DNA of 64,000 nucleotides from assembly GCF_003226535.1 (NCBI RefSeq), contig NZ_QKOB01000017.1:1-64000 (forward strand), in the 5' to 3' direction. Below, one piece after another: positions 24,601-32,343 of this stretch. The notes under the pieces were generated by a model. It had not been told where the DNA came from. It saw only the letters and a list, made by a program, of their open reading frames with translations, and did not search any database. Made by a program: the position numbers and the translations under genes. This DNA comes from Meiothermus sp. Pnk-1 (GTDB lineage: Bacteria > Deinococcota > Deinococci > Deinococcales > Thermaceae). Position 1 is the first letter of the stretch, and every line of letters begins with the position of its first letter.

Positions 24601-27214
24601 AGGTGTGGCCAAAGCGGGGGTTGGAGGGGGTGGGAACTTCCAGGACCAGGGCGGCCCCCAGGGGCTCCACGAAGACCTCGTGGGGGAGGGTGGCCAGGGG
24701 CTCTTCCACCTCCAGGCGGAACCGGGAGGGGTTGAAGAGATCGTGGCGGATGGCCCCTCGGCGCCGTATCAGGTCCAAAAGCCCCGTGAGGTAGTCCCGG
24801 CGCACCTCCTCGGGGACCGCAAGACCCTCCCAGAGGTCCGGGTCTTTCGCCACTTCTTCCAGGTGGCGGTAGCGGTACCGCACCAGGCCCGCCGCCTCCA
24901 GGTTCTTGAGGTTGGGCTGGGTGTTCCGGACGGCCTCCAAGACCGCCGCCAAGGAGAGGAGGTGCAGGTAAGCGGCCCCCTCGGGGCTATAGGGGTCGTA
25001 CAGGGGGTGCACCTCTTCGCGGGCGTCCGCCCGGGCCCAGGCCTCGTAGACCTGGCGCCCCACCTGGGAGAGGTAGGCCGGCCCCCCTTCCAAAAGCTCC
25101 AGCACCGTTTGCCGGAAGAGGGCTTTGCGGAAGAGGTCCTGGAAGTGGCCCGCCTGGAACTCGGTATCCTGGCGGTTGTCGCTGAAGACGATGATCTTGC
25201 GCTCCTTTGGGGGCAGGGTGCTTAGGGTGTTCAGGAGGAGGAGGTCGGTGGCGGTGGAGCGGCCCACCAGGCCGAAGGCCGTGAGTTTGCGGATCTCCCC
25301 TCCCCGGCGGGAGTGGGCCACCTGGCAGGTGGGGCAGTACTGGAAGGGGTAGGGAAGGACGGCCACGGGGACCCCTCCCTCTTGGGGGGCTCCGGTGTAG
25401 GGGTCCAGGGCGAGGTTGGTGGGCAGCAGGGAGCGGCGGCCCTTCTTGGGCTCGCCGCTTTCCTCCAGCCAGTCCTCGGGTAGGGGTTCCTCCTGGGGAA
25501 GCCAGGCTCCGGGGCGGAGGTAGCGCACCTCGGGCCCCATGGGGTCTAGCAGGGAGGGGCCCGGCAGGTAGTGGCCGTTTTTCGCCCGGGCCACCAGATA
25601 CTCCTGGCCGCAGTTGCGGCAGAAGACCACGGGGTAAGCGGGCTTGCCCTGGAGGTGGCGCTCCCCCTTTAAGGAGAGAGCCTCCAGGTCCAAGGTGGCG
25701 GTGAGGTCGGGGGCCTGGGCGTAGAAGGCGTGGATGCGGGGGGCCAGGTACCCGGTGGCCGCCCCTACCCGAAGGGCCAGGACCACCTCCTTCCTGGCCT
25801 CCTCCTCGGGGACTTTAGCCTCTTTGGCCCAGGCCTGGGCCAGCTCGCTCAGGGTCTTGGGCTCCTTCAGGAGCCCTTCCACGAAAAGGAGGGCCCGGCG
25901 CACCCGGGCCTCGCCCCCGGGGGCCGCCTCGAGGGCCTCCTTCAGCTCCGGGGGCAGGGCCTTTAGGTCCAGGGGGGGCGGGTCCTCCAGGGTTTCGCCG
26001 ATGACCCGGGCCACGGGGGATCCGAAGAGGTTCTCGGCGAAGCGGCGGATGGCCTCCTCGCCCCGGTCCACGGTGGCGGAGGTGCCGATCACCTGGAGGC
26101 TTTCCGTGGTGCCCGTGTGCTGGCAGAGCCTCCGGATCAAGAAGGCCACGTCCGCCCCCCGGAGGCCGGCGTAGGTGTGGACCTCGTCCAGGACCAGGTA
26201 GCGGAGCACGCCCCGGTGCTCCGGGGGGAAGAGGAAGCGGTCCTCCCCCCGGGTGAGGAGGAGTTCCAGCTGCACGTAGTTGGTTAGGAGGATGTCCGGG
26301 GGGTTTTCCCGGATCTCCTCGCGGCTTAGGACCTCGGCGTCGCTCACGGGCCGCTCCTGGAGGAGCTTTTGCCGGAGGGCCTCCCCATCCTTGCGGGTGT
26401 GGGGGGTTTCCCCGTTATAGAGGGCGATGCGGAGCCCCGAGCCGTGAAGCCTCAGGGCGAAGTCCCGGTACTGGGAGTTGGCCAGGGCGTTCATGGGGTA
26501 GACGAGGACGGCCTTGATGCCAGGCCGCCTCTCCTCGAGGGCGTAGGCCAGGATGGGCAGGCCAAAGGCCAGGCTCTTCCCCGAGCCGGTGCCCGTGGCC
26601 ACCACAAAGCTCTCGCCCCGGAGGGCGGCCCGCAGGGCCTCCTCCTGGTGGACGTAGGGGTGAATGGGGGTGAGGTCCTGGAAGTCCTCGGGGTTGCGGC
26701 GGAGGAGGGGGCGGGCCTCGGGGGGAAGGAGGCCTTCTCGGATGAGGTCGTCCAGGGACTTGCCCAGGCGGTAGCGTCGCTTCTGCGCCACGAAGGGCTC
26801 GCGCCAGAGGAGGTCCTCCTCCTTTATGCCCTTGCGGATGAACTCCCTTATGGCGGGATTGCGTGGCCCGACGAAGCTCTCCGCGTAGTTGCGGAAGCCC
26901 GTTTGGATGGCCTCCAGTTGGGCGAAGGGGTCTCGCACCTCTTCCTGCTCCTTTAGTTGGACTGGGTCCAGGCTAAAGAACCGGACCGCCCAGGCCCTGA
27001 GCTCGGGGGGCATGGTGGCGAGGCCCAGGCGGTGGACCAGGGTCTCGGGAGGAAGACCCAGGACCTTCAGGGGGTGGAAGAGGGCCTCGAGGTCCGAGGG
27101 GTTCGCCTCCCCCACCTCGGACCAGTCCAGGGCCGTGCCCTGGACCACCGCGGGCAACACGTGGGCCAGCCAGCGCTCGGGCCTAAGGTCTTCGGGCCGC
27201 AAGCTAAGGGCCAT
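21692..27214 (-). CDS. Giant DEAD/DEAH helicase with DUF1998 and nuclease-like domain
   Basis: This is a 1840-residue SF2 helicase. Walker A is GTGSGKS (208-214), motif II VLDEVH (343-346), then GTSATVD and the motif VI segment YAQRSGRAGRKGQ. Zinc-type pairs CRNCGQEYLV, CPTC, CTCG..CRWC and CRKC precede the DUF1998 signature CERACYECLMDYGNQGDHP. After it, LDFYYARGVGVYVDGPHHQD and LMGFPFVVFREGE look like a Vsr/DUF559-type nuclease fold with the usual Glu replaced. Residues about 1757-1840 are the module shared with the BrxL-like protein at 41119. Length and domains recall Druantia DruE or a fused DISARM DrmA-DrmB. The start is ATG 27214. It is separated from the main cluster by inserted cassettes. 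Confidence 0.88.
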   Translation of the reverse strand: MALSLRPEDLRPERWLAHVLPAVVQGTALDWSEVGEANPSDLEALFHPLKVLGLPPETLVHRLGLATMPPELRAWAVRFFSLDPVQLKEQEEVRDPFAQLEAIQTGFRNYAESFVGPRNPAIREFIRKGIKEEDLLWREPFVAQKRRYRLGKSLDDLIREGLLPPEARPLLRRNPEDFQDLTPIHPYVHQEEALRAALRGESFVVATGTGSGKSLAFGLPILAYALEERRPGIKAVLVYPMNALANSQYRDFALRLHGSGLRIALYNGETPHTRKDGEALRQKLLQERPVSDAEVLSREEIRENPPDILLTNYVQLELLLTRGEDRFLFPPEHRGVLRYLVLDEVHTYAGLRGADVAFLIRRLCQHTGTTESLQVIGTSATVDRGEEAIRRFAENLFGSPVARVIGETLEDPPPLDLKALPPELKEALEAAPGGEARVRRALLFVEGLLKEPKTLSELAQAWAKEAKVPEEEARKEVVLALRVGAATGYLAPRIHAFYAQAPDLTATLDLEALSLKGERHLQGKPAYPVVFCRNCGQEYLVARAKNGHYLPGPSLLDPMGPEVRYLRPGAWLPQEEPLPEDWLEESGEPKKGRRSLLPTNLALDPYTGAPQEGGVPVAVLPYPFQYCPTCQVAHSRRGGEIRKLTAFGLVGRSTATDLLLLNTLSTLPPKERKIIVFSDNRQDTEFQAGHFQDLFRKALFRQTVLELLEGGPAYLSQVGRQVYEAWARADAREEVHPLYDPYSPEGAAYLHLLSLAAVLEAVRNTQPNLKNLEAAGLVRYRYRHLEEVAKDPDLWEGLAVPEEVRRDYLTGLLDLIRRRGAIRHDLFNPSRFRLEVEEPLATLPHEVFVEPLGAALVLEVPTPSNPRFGHTFLLHGTRRPSLFEAWTMRALGLPWEEARALLKKAVKRLKEKAVLMPWEFPAWGRGKVEGVALNHNAILLEKTEGEYLVCPRSGYTGPLHALQISPEFPGQPLEKRRVHPFYEHLYRRRAFATPLEARAHSAQVSGEERRRLEERFRNPQDPLSVLVATPTLEMGIDIGALSSVFLRNIPPSPANYAQRSGRAGRKGQPALIQAFAGSLGHDQYFYRFPEKMVRGTIQAPRFLLDNPRLAQAHVRALVLEVLAQKGFSLPAKVSQAVDYEDQARFYPLRASFAQDLAQLLAHHREEVLQAVREAFAREMARFPWFSEDFLQETVGGFPQALDRELNPWREEYQDAQARYTEYANRLRHMGPHHPHKDEVQAEMERADRQRKHLVDLDLRGYLAGRGFLPNYAFGRATTWVELLTPGGEVERLERPTFIALTEFAPGNTLYYGARRYHLDRLAFLPKEEDLRLAKRCTCGHVEALGPRCRWCHKDLSGEVPTVRLLPPPVLMGTPRRRISSEEEDRARLGYEVEWDWRPKNPKAFRSGAYRLLYEHNAEVVAMNKGLRSWLLEEEENPLQEGFVYCRKCRRFLLTEKELQEHPWREGREGRCPAGGQEGDLRKGVVLEARAESDVLALEVPAPPGLDPQRIPAFYKSLLAAFRKAALVVLELADDELWGFLQPTPQREVPYRVVLAEGQEGGLGALAALATWPSQETPHPLQELATTALRLMHEGEEAACERACYECLMDYGNQGDHPLLDRTLVMPVFALLQEAHFQAEEEEDLPPHLIELLNRCESELEKRWVLECYRRGLPLPDQAQYTLDLGGTHTRLDFYYARGVGVYVDGPHHQDPGQAQKDGEIRRRLTLMGFPFVVFREGEAWDPGFQELEALLGPQESLAWDEALELVDPAYRPLLEALRRLGLRPPDEVGEDLLEEGRVVGISLARWGKLRLVPPGFGEFGLEVMPKTDPETVRAYLEKRS

Positions 27215-27228
27215 GGGGTCATTTTATT

Positions 27229-27653
27229 CCTTCGTGTGCTACTTGACCCAAACCCCTGAGATGTGAAAAAAGGGGGTGCTATGCAACCTGATCGCGAGCA
27301 CCCCCTTTACCATTGTGACGCAGAGACCCACAAGGTAGCCCCTCCGGGGCTGACCCTGGTGGCTACCTACGCCTGCGTTGACGATGCGCTCAAGGCCCGC
27401 AAGGTACGCTTCGCGTGACGCAAGCCCAAGGCATCCGCTTCCCCAAGAAACAAAAGCACCAAATGGATCAAGACCCGGTGCAGCGTGATGGTGCGCTCTT
27501 TGGGGCTCTACCGGATAGAAGCCCGCTCCTACTGGGCTGAACCTCATCGTCCTCGAGGTGTTTCCCTACCGGGAAAGCAGCGTGCACAACCTGATTCGGA
27601 GCCGGGTACTTCTCAAAATGGCTGGGGTGGAGCTATGAGGTAGCACACGAAGG
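27229..27653. mobile_element. MITE-like IS derivative (425 bp)
   Basis: Perfect 14-bp terminal inverted repeats, CCTTCGTGTGCTAC (27229-27242) and GTAGCACACGAAGG (27640-27653), are flanked by TATT on both sides (27225-27228, 27654-27657). Inside, from ATG 27281, a short frame MQPDREHPLYHCDAETHKVA runs 45 codons. A shifted frame ending FPYRESSVHNLIRSRV..GVEL-stop at 27639 looks like the transposase tail. It is therefore an internally deleted IS. An AAAGGGGGTGCT/AGCACCCCCTTT hairpin (27269-27308) is followed by a T-run on the minus strand. Confidence 0.7.
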
Positions 27654-27770
27654 TATTTCTTTACGCGAACTCTTCGGCATAGTCAGAACAAGGTCCAGGG
27701 AACAATTGCCTGTGTTTTTGTGCTCATATTTCACGCCGCCTCGGTTTTCCAAGAGCTATCCTCAGTCTCA

Positions 27771-29768
27771 ATGATGATGGGAGAACGTGAGCTCCACACG
27801 CTGTTGCGCGAGCGGTTCGGTCTAACAGCTTTTCGTCCAGGTCAATGGGAAGCTTTGGAGGCTGTCCTTTCCGGTAAACGCGTGCTCTTGGTGCAGCCCA
27901 CCGGTTGGGGCAAGAGCCTGGTGTATCAGATGCTGGCTGCACAAAAGGGGTTGACCCTTGTTTTCAGTCCGCTACGGGCCCTGATGCGGGACCAAGTTCG
28001 GGAGGCTGCAAAGTATCGGCTTACTGCCCGGGTACTCAATTCCGATCAAAGTCAGGAGGAGCAAGAACAGATTCTAAAAGAAGCCAGCGAAGGCGGTGTG
28101 GGCTTGCTCTACATTGCCCCAGAAAGGTTGGACAACCACTTATGGCAGCAGTGGTTTATGAAACTCCCTATCAGCGCTTTGGTCATCGATGAGGCTCACT
28201 GTATCTCTCAGTGGGGGCACGACTTTCGGCCCGACTATCGGAGGATCGTGGAGGTGGTGCGTTCCCTCCCTCCGCAAACCCCTGTTTTGGCCGTTACTGC
28301 CACGGCTACGCAGCGCGTTATAGAAGACATCCGGTCACAGGTAGGCAATTCCCTCTTGGTGATGCGGGGGAGTCTGGCACGGGATAACCTGCGTTTAAGA
28401 GTGATACAGGTGTCGAGGGAAGCTGAAAAGTTTGCGCAGGTGTATACCTGGGTACAACGACTTCCAGGAACCGGATTGATTTATACCGCTACGCAGGCTT
28501 CCGCTGAAGCGTTGGCAGAATTTCTAAGGGAAATGGGTGTTAACGCAACCTTCTATCATGCAAAACTCCCCGCTGAGGAGCGCCATTCTATAGAGGAAAA
28601 TTTAATGAACAACACCGTCAAGGTAGTCACTGCTACTAACGCTTTGGGTATGGGCCTTAATAAGCCAGATATCCGCTTTGTTATACATGCGGAATTCCCG
28701 GGATCGTTGCTAGCATATTACCAGGAGATCGGACGCGCGGGTCGTGACGGTAATCCTGCGGATATCGTTCTTCTGTACGACCCTGAGGACCGGAAAATAC
28801 AGGAACACTTCATCAACAACAGCAAGCCCCCTCAGGAAGACTACAAGCGGGTCCTCACTCTCTTGCAAAAGGAGGCACTTGGAGAAAACCAAATACTAGA
28901 AAAAACCGGGCTGGCGAAAACAGCTTTACGTAACATTCTCCAAGATCTTAAGGAACAAGGGTTGGTTTCTAAAATGAATGGACTCTATAGGACTATTTCC
29001 TCTGCAAGGCCCAACTTTTCTGCGCTTATAGAGATTAGGGACGCTAAGGAAAAAGAGCTAGAAAAAATGATAGAATACATCACGACCTCGCAGTGCAGAA
29101 TGATGCTTATATGTGTTTATTTGGGAGACGAGACAGCAAAACACTGCGGGCAATGTGATAATTGCAAAAAACAACCTACTCCTGCCGTAAGCGAGAGCAT
29201 ACTTACTCAAGCCCAGCAGTTTATTGCTCATCCCAAGCTCCACCTGCGCGGTACTCACGGGCACACCCCTATTTACCAGGACGGACGCGCCTTGGCTTAT
29301 TATAGTGGGACAAGGGTGGGGGAGGCTATTCACCGTTCCAAGTACGAACAAGACGGACAACCTTTTGCCGATTGGCTTGTGGACTCGGCAGTTGAGGTCG
29401 TGAGGAAGTACTGGCCGGGGGTCCCTTTTGAGGGCGTGGTTCACGTCCCTTCCACTAGGAGTGGCGACCTTGTGAAGCACTTCGCTTCCAAGCTCGCTTC
29501 TAAGCTCGGACTGCCCCACTTAGATCTGGTCTATAAGGTAAGATGCACGGAACCCCAGAAGGAATTCACTAACCGCGTGCAAAAGAAAAACAACCTTCGG
29601 AACGCCTTTGCCTGTCGGGGCCGCGTTCCTGAAACTCTCCTAGTGGTGGATGACGTTTGTGATTCGGGTGTTACTCTGGAGGAGGTGGGAAGGGTGTTGA
29701 AGAAAGCTGGTGCTAAGAGCCTTTTCGCCCTAGCATTGGCCAAGACTAGGCATTCGGACGACCTATGA
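27771..29768 (+). CDS. RecQ-like helicase fused to a phosphoribosyltransferase
   Basis: The protein is about 665 residues from ATG 27771 (three ATGs in a row). RecQ motifs: QPTGWGKSL (Walker A, with Trp where Gly is usual), VIDEAHCISQWGHDFRPDYR, AVTATAT and EIGRAGRDGNPADIVLLYD. The RecQ zinc knot is CRMMLICVYLGDE..CGQCDNC. The last 190 residues form a ComF-like phosphoribosyltransferase with LLVVDDVCDSGVTLEEVG. The gene is clearly more AT-rich than its neighbours, a sign of transfer. It overlaps the DprA-like gene by 4 bases. RecQ/PRTase with DprA recurs in predicted conflict operons; the substrate is unknown. Confidence 0.85.
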   Translation: MMMGERELHTLLRERFGLTAFRPGQWEALEAVLSGKRVLLVQPTGWGKSLVYQMLAAQKGLTLVFSPLRALMRDQVREAAKYRLTARVLNSDQSQEEQEQILKEASEGGVGLLYIAPERLDNHLWQQWFMKLPISALVIDEAHCISQWGHDFRPDYRRIVEVVRSLPPQTPVLAVTATATQRVIEDIRSQVGNSLLVMRGSLARDNLRLRVIQVSREAEKFAQVYTWVQRLPGTGLIYTATQASAEALAEFLREMGVNATFYHAKLPAEERHSIEENLMNNTVKVVTATNALGMGLNKPDIRFVIHAEFPGSLLAYYQEIGRAGRDGNPADIVLLYDPEDRKIQEHFINNSKPPQEDYKRVLTLLQKEALGENQILEKTGLAKTALRNILQDLKEQGLVSKMNGLYRTISSARPNFSALIEIRDAKEKELEKMIEYITTSQCRMMLICVYLGDETAKHCGQCDNCKKQPTPAVSESILTQAQQFIAHPKLHLRGTHGHTPIYQDGRALAYYSGTRVGEAIHRSKYEQDGQPFADWLVDSAVEVVRKYWPGVPFEGVVHVPSTRSGDLVKHFASKLASKLGLPHLDLVYKVRCTEPQKEFTNRVQKKNNLRNAFACRGRVPETLLVVDDVCDSGVTLEEVGRVLKKAGAKSLFALALAKTRHSDDL

Positions 29769-30928
29769 AACCCGTTTATTGGATGCTGCTTGCCCACGGT
29801 GAGCTGCCGTCCGACTATAAGAGCAGGGCTCGTGAAGTACGGCTGGAAATACTGAGATACGCCCGTAAAACAGGCTCTTTGGAAGAGCTGATTGACAATC
29901 GTCTGGACGATTTGCCCGAAGAACTTCAACGGATTGTCCGTGGCCTATTGGAGCAAGCCACCCCTATGGCCCTGCTTTGGAGTGAACTAAGGGAGCAGGG
30001 CGCAAAGGTGATTTCTGTGCATGATCTTGCTTATCCCGAAAGGCTGAAAAAAAGCCTAAAAGGTAGTACACCCCCGATTCTGTACGTCTTGGGTGAAGAA
30101 AACGTGCTGCAAGCGAAGAGAAGTATATCTATCATTGGCTCTCGTAATGCGCTACCGGAGGCGAAGAAAATTGCGCGACATGCAGGAGAATATTTTGGCC
30201 GTGAGGATTACGTCGTCGTCACAGGTATGGCTAGAGGGGTGGACCAAGAAGCTGTCAAGGGAGCCCTTCAGGTAGGAGGTAAGGTCGTTGGGGTGCTTCC
30301 TTTTGGAATCCTTAGTAGAAAAGACTTGATTCCCCTAATTAGGGAGTACCACGAAGATATCTTTGGCGGTCGCCTTACACTGATTTCCGACTTGTTTCCA
30401 AAGGCGAGTTGGAAAGCTCAATACGCCATGGCGAGGAACCGCCTTGTGGTTGGGCTCTCTGAGGCGGTTCTGGTGGTGCAGAGCGGCTTGAAGGAATCCT
30501 TGGGAAAGGATAATAAGAAGCACCAGAGTGGGACGTGGAATGCGGTTGAACAGGCCCACCGCATGGGGAAAAGGGTTTACGTAGTAGACCTTCCTTTGGA
30601 GGGGAACCGTTCTCTTATTAAGCAGGGTTTAGGCATTCCCCTTCCTATTCAGGACGAAGGGCCTCGGTTTTCCGTTGTGGAAGATCAGATGGGAATGGAG
30701 CACTTCCAGCTTCAACAGAGGCAATCCCAGGATAAGGCTGGTATGCCCGAGGCAAACCTCAAAGGTTTCCAACCCCCCCTCTTTGAGAGAGAACTTCCTC
30801 CTCAAAGTCCGACGAGTTCAGACAAGCATAAGCGGCACCCTAACCCCTCCAAGACCTTCGCGAGTACCCCTAGCGACGAAGCTACGGCAAAAAAATCTAG
30901 GAAGAAGGCAAAGAAAAAGTCGGAGTAG
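29765..30928 (+). CDS. DprA/Smf-like protein (SLOG Rossmann fold)
   Basis: This 387-residue protein carries the DprA core: YPERLKKSLKGSTPPILYVL, SIIGSRNALPEA (about 122-132), VVTGMARGVDQEA (151-163), then GKVVGVLPFGILSRKDLIPL and AMARNRLVVGLSEAVLVVQS. The C-terminal 50 residues are a Lys/Ser-rich disordered tail (KKSRKKAKKKSE). It is coupled to the RecQ-PRTase (ATGA) and shares its AT-rich composition. Housekeeping DprA loads RecA in transformation; the tight link to RecQ-PRTase points to a defence-type nucleotide or DNA sensor here. Confidence 0.83.
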   Translation: MKPVYWMLLAHGELPSDYKSRAREVRLEILRYARKTGSLEELIDNRLDDLPEELQRIVRGLLEQATPMALLWSELREQGAKVISVHDLAYPERLKKSLKGSTPPILYVLGEENVLQAKRSISIIGSRNALPEAKKIARHAGEYFGREDYVVVTGMARGVDQEAVKGALQVGGKVVGVLPFGILSRKDLIPLIREYHEDIFGGRLTLISDLFPKASWKAQYAMARNRLVVGLSEAVLVVQSGLKESLGKDNKKHQSGTWNAVEQAHRMGKRVYVVDLPLEGNRSLIKQGLGIPLPIQDEGPRFSVVEDQMGMEHFQLQQRQSQDKAGMPEANLKGFQPPLFERELPPQSPTSSDKHKRHPNPSKTFASTPSDEATAKKSRKKAKKKSE

Positions 30929-31004
30929 ATCTCCGCCCTCCCATGCTCCAGATCAATTTAAGGCCGCATGCCCAACTTTCAATCCGGCAGGCCTTACCTT
31001 TTGC

Positions 31005-31541
31005 TCATACCTTAAACAGGGGCAAGGTGAGGGGAGGCAACCCCATCTGAGTGGTCAGGAAGTCCACGTAGAAACGGAGGTAGGGCCAAAGGTTCAGGGG
31101 GAGGTTGCGCTCAGCAAAAACCTTGAATAGGTTGTCGTCCAGGAAACGGGGGGAGCGGTAGGTGGCTGCCAGCTTCACCTGAAGCTGCCCGATGGGGTGA
31201 TTATCGTCCAAAAGGTCCACGGTCAGAGCAAGGCCAGCCCGGAAGCCCTCTTCCAGCGCTTCAGGTCCAAAGGGCTTAAGCACCAACCTGGCTCCCTTCT
31301 TGCCCTGAGGGTGGCGGTCTAGCCTGGCGGACAAGGCTTGAAGGGAGATCCCCAGGATCTCTAGGCCCGATATGAACTCCTCGTAATTTTCCGGGAAGCC
31401 TTGGGCCTTCTTCGGTTTCAATAGCCCAGACCGCCTGAGCACCTTGTAGGCGTGCTGGTAGGTTACCCCGAGGGCCTCGGCTATCTCGGAGACGCTCTTA
31501 CCTTCCTGGAATAGTTTCCGAATGCGCTCGGCCTTGGTCAT
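31005..31541 (-). CDS. HTH-SecB-like chaperone of a toxin-antitoxin-chaperone module
   Basis: The protein has 178 residues from ATG 31541, one base after the antitoxin stop (TGAGATG). The N-terminus (1-45) is a helix-turn-helix, KSVSEIAEALGVTYQHAYKV. Residues about 50-178 look like SecB: LALTVDLLDDNHPIGQLQVK, then the SecB-type ending NLPLNLWPYLRFYVDFLTTQ and GLPPLTLP. SecB-like chaperones follow higBA in TAC modules such as that of Mycobacterium tuberculosis, where they fold the antitoxin. An HTH fused to the SecB-like part is unusual. The SecB assignment rests on the tail signature only. Confidence 0.65.
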   Translation of the reverse strand: MTKAERIRKLFQEGKSVSEIAEALGVTYQHAYKVLRRSGLLKPKKAQGFPENYEEFISGLEILGISLQALSARLDRHPQGKKGARLVLKPFGPEALEEGFRAGLALTVDLLDDNHPIGQLQVKLAATYRSPRFLDDNLFKVFAERNLPLNLWPYLRFYVDFLTTQMGLPPLTLPLFKV

Positions 31542-31542
31542 C

Positions 31543-31944
31543 TCAAGCGGCGGATCTGCTAAAGTCAACCACTCTTATGGCCGGAAGAACCGCCAAATCC
31601 CATTCCCTTTCCCGGGCCGGGGCCTCGCTTAGGGAGTACTGAGCGACCGCCTCCCCCTCGTCAGCGAAAGTGAGGATGAGACGATACCCCAAGGCACTGG
31701 CGAAGCGAGCCAGGGTTTCCAGGGAGAGGGAAAGCCCCTCGGTGTTTTCAATCTGGGCCACGCGGCTGCGCTGGACACCCAGCCGCTCGGCGAGGTCCTT
31801 TTGGCTCAGGCCCCGCTTCTTCCGAAGGGACCTCAAGACCTCTCCCAGTTCTTCGTCCAGGACCTCTCGGTACGCTTGGCGGAGCTCAGGGGTGTTGAGG
31901 TCGTCCTGGAAAAACTCGTCCACGCTGGTGAGTTTGCGCTTCAT
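31543..31944 (-). CDS. XRE-family antitoxin (HigA-like)
   Basis: This 133-residue protein has the HTH KKRGLSQKDLAERLGVQRSR followed by VAQIENTEGLSLSLETLARF, a standard XRE fold at about residues 38-92. The tail (about 95-133) is where TAC antitoxins carry their chaperone-addiction segment. The start is ATG 31944, three bases after the toxin stop. It should repress the promoter at 32314-32343. Confidence 0.85.
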   Translation of the reverse strand: MKRKLTSVDEFFQDDLNTPELRQAYREVLDEELGEVLRSLRKKRGLSQKDLAERLGVQRSRVAQIENTEGLSLSLETLARFASALGYRLILTFADEGEAVAQYSLSEAPAREREWDLAVLPAIRVVDFSRSAA

Positions 31945-31947
31945 GGT

Positions 31948-32301
31948 CTATTCCTCCGAGTTGAACTCCTGGTATGCCCGCAGCGCATAGGCGATGAGTT
32001 TAGGGTCGGCCTTGTTCTTCTGCTTCACTTCTCCCGCTGCCGCGACAAAGAGGGTGGCGTCTTGGCGCCAGTAGTAGATGCGAATGCCCGAGTGGTGGCG
32101 GAGTTCCCAGATAGGGCCTTGGATGTGCTTGACATGAGGCTCGCGCAGCTCAGGTCCGAAGGTGGGGAGGAGCTCCTTGAGTAGCCGACGGGCTTTGGCA
32201 TACTTTTTGGGGTCAGCCTCTTGGAGGCGCCTGAGCCATTCCTTGATTTGGGAACGCCCGTTGGCGTCTTCATAGAGCACAACTTGGTATCTTCCCGCCA
32301 C
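31948..32301 (-). CDS. HigB/RelE-type toxin
   Basis: This 117-residue Gp49/HigB-like toxin starts with GTG 32301 behind GGAGGTGAG. Seen are ANGRSQIKEWLRRLQEADPK, LRHHSGIRIYYWRQDATLFV and KNKADPKLIAYALRAYQEF. Such toxins cleave mRNA on the ribosome. Toxin, antitoxin and SecB-like chaperone follow one another with spacing of 1-3 bases, as in TAC operons. It is unrelated in detail to the toxin at 4202. Confidence 0.85.
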   Translation of the reverse strand: MAGRYQVVLYEDANGRSQIKEWLRRLQEADPKKYAKARRLLKELLPTFGPELREPHVKHIQGPIWELRHHSGIRIYYWRQDATLFVAAAGEVKQKNKADPKLIAYALRAYQEFNSEE

Positions 32302-32313
32302 ACCTCACCTCCA

Positions 32314-32343
32314 AGGTTAGGGTTGGCTAACCCTTTTTGTCAA
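32314..32343 (-). promoter_or_regulatory. Promoter and operator of the TAC module
   Basis: On the minus strand TTGACA (32338-32343) and TAACCT (32314-32319) are 18 bases apart. Between and over them lies GGTTAG-N6-CTAACC (32315-32332), a perfect dyad that would cover the -10 box, as expected for HTH-antitoxin autorepression. The -35 box overlaps the last codons of the methyltransferase gene. Confidence 0.6.
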
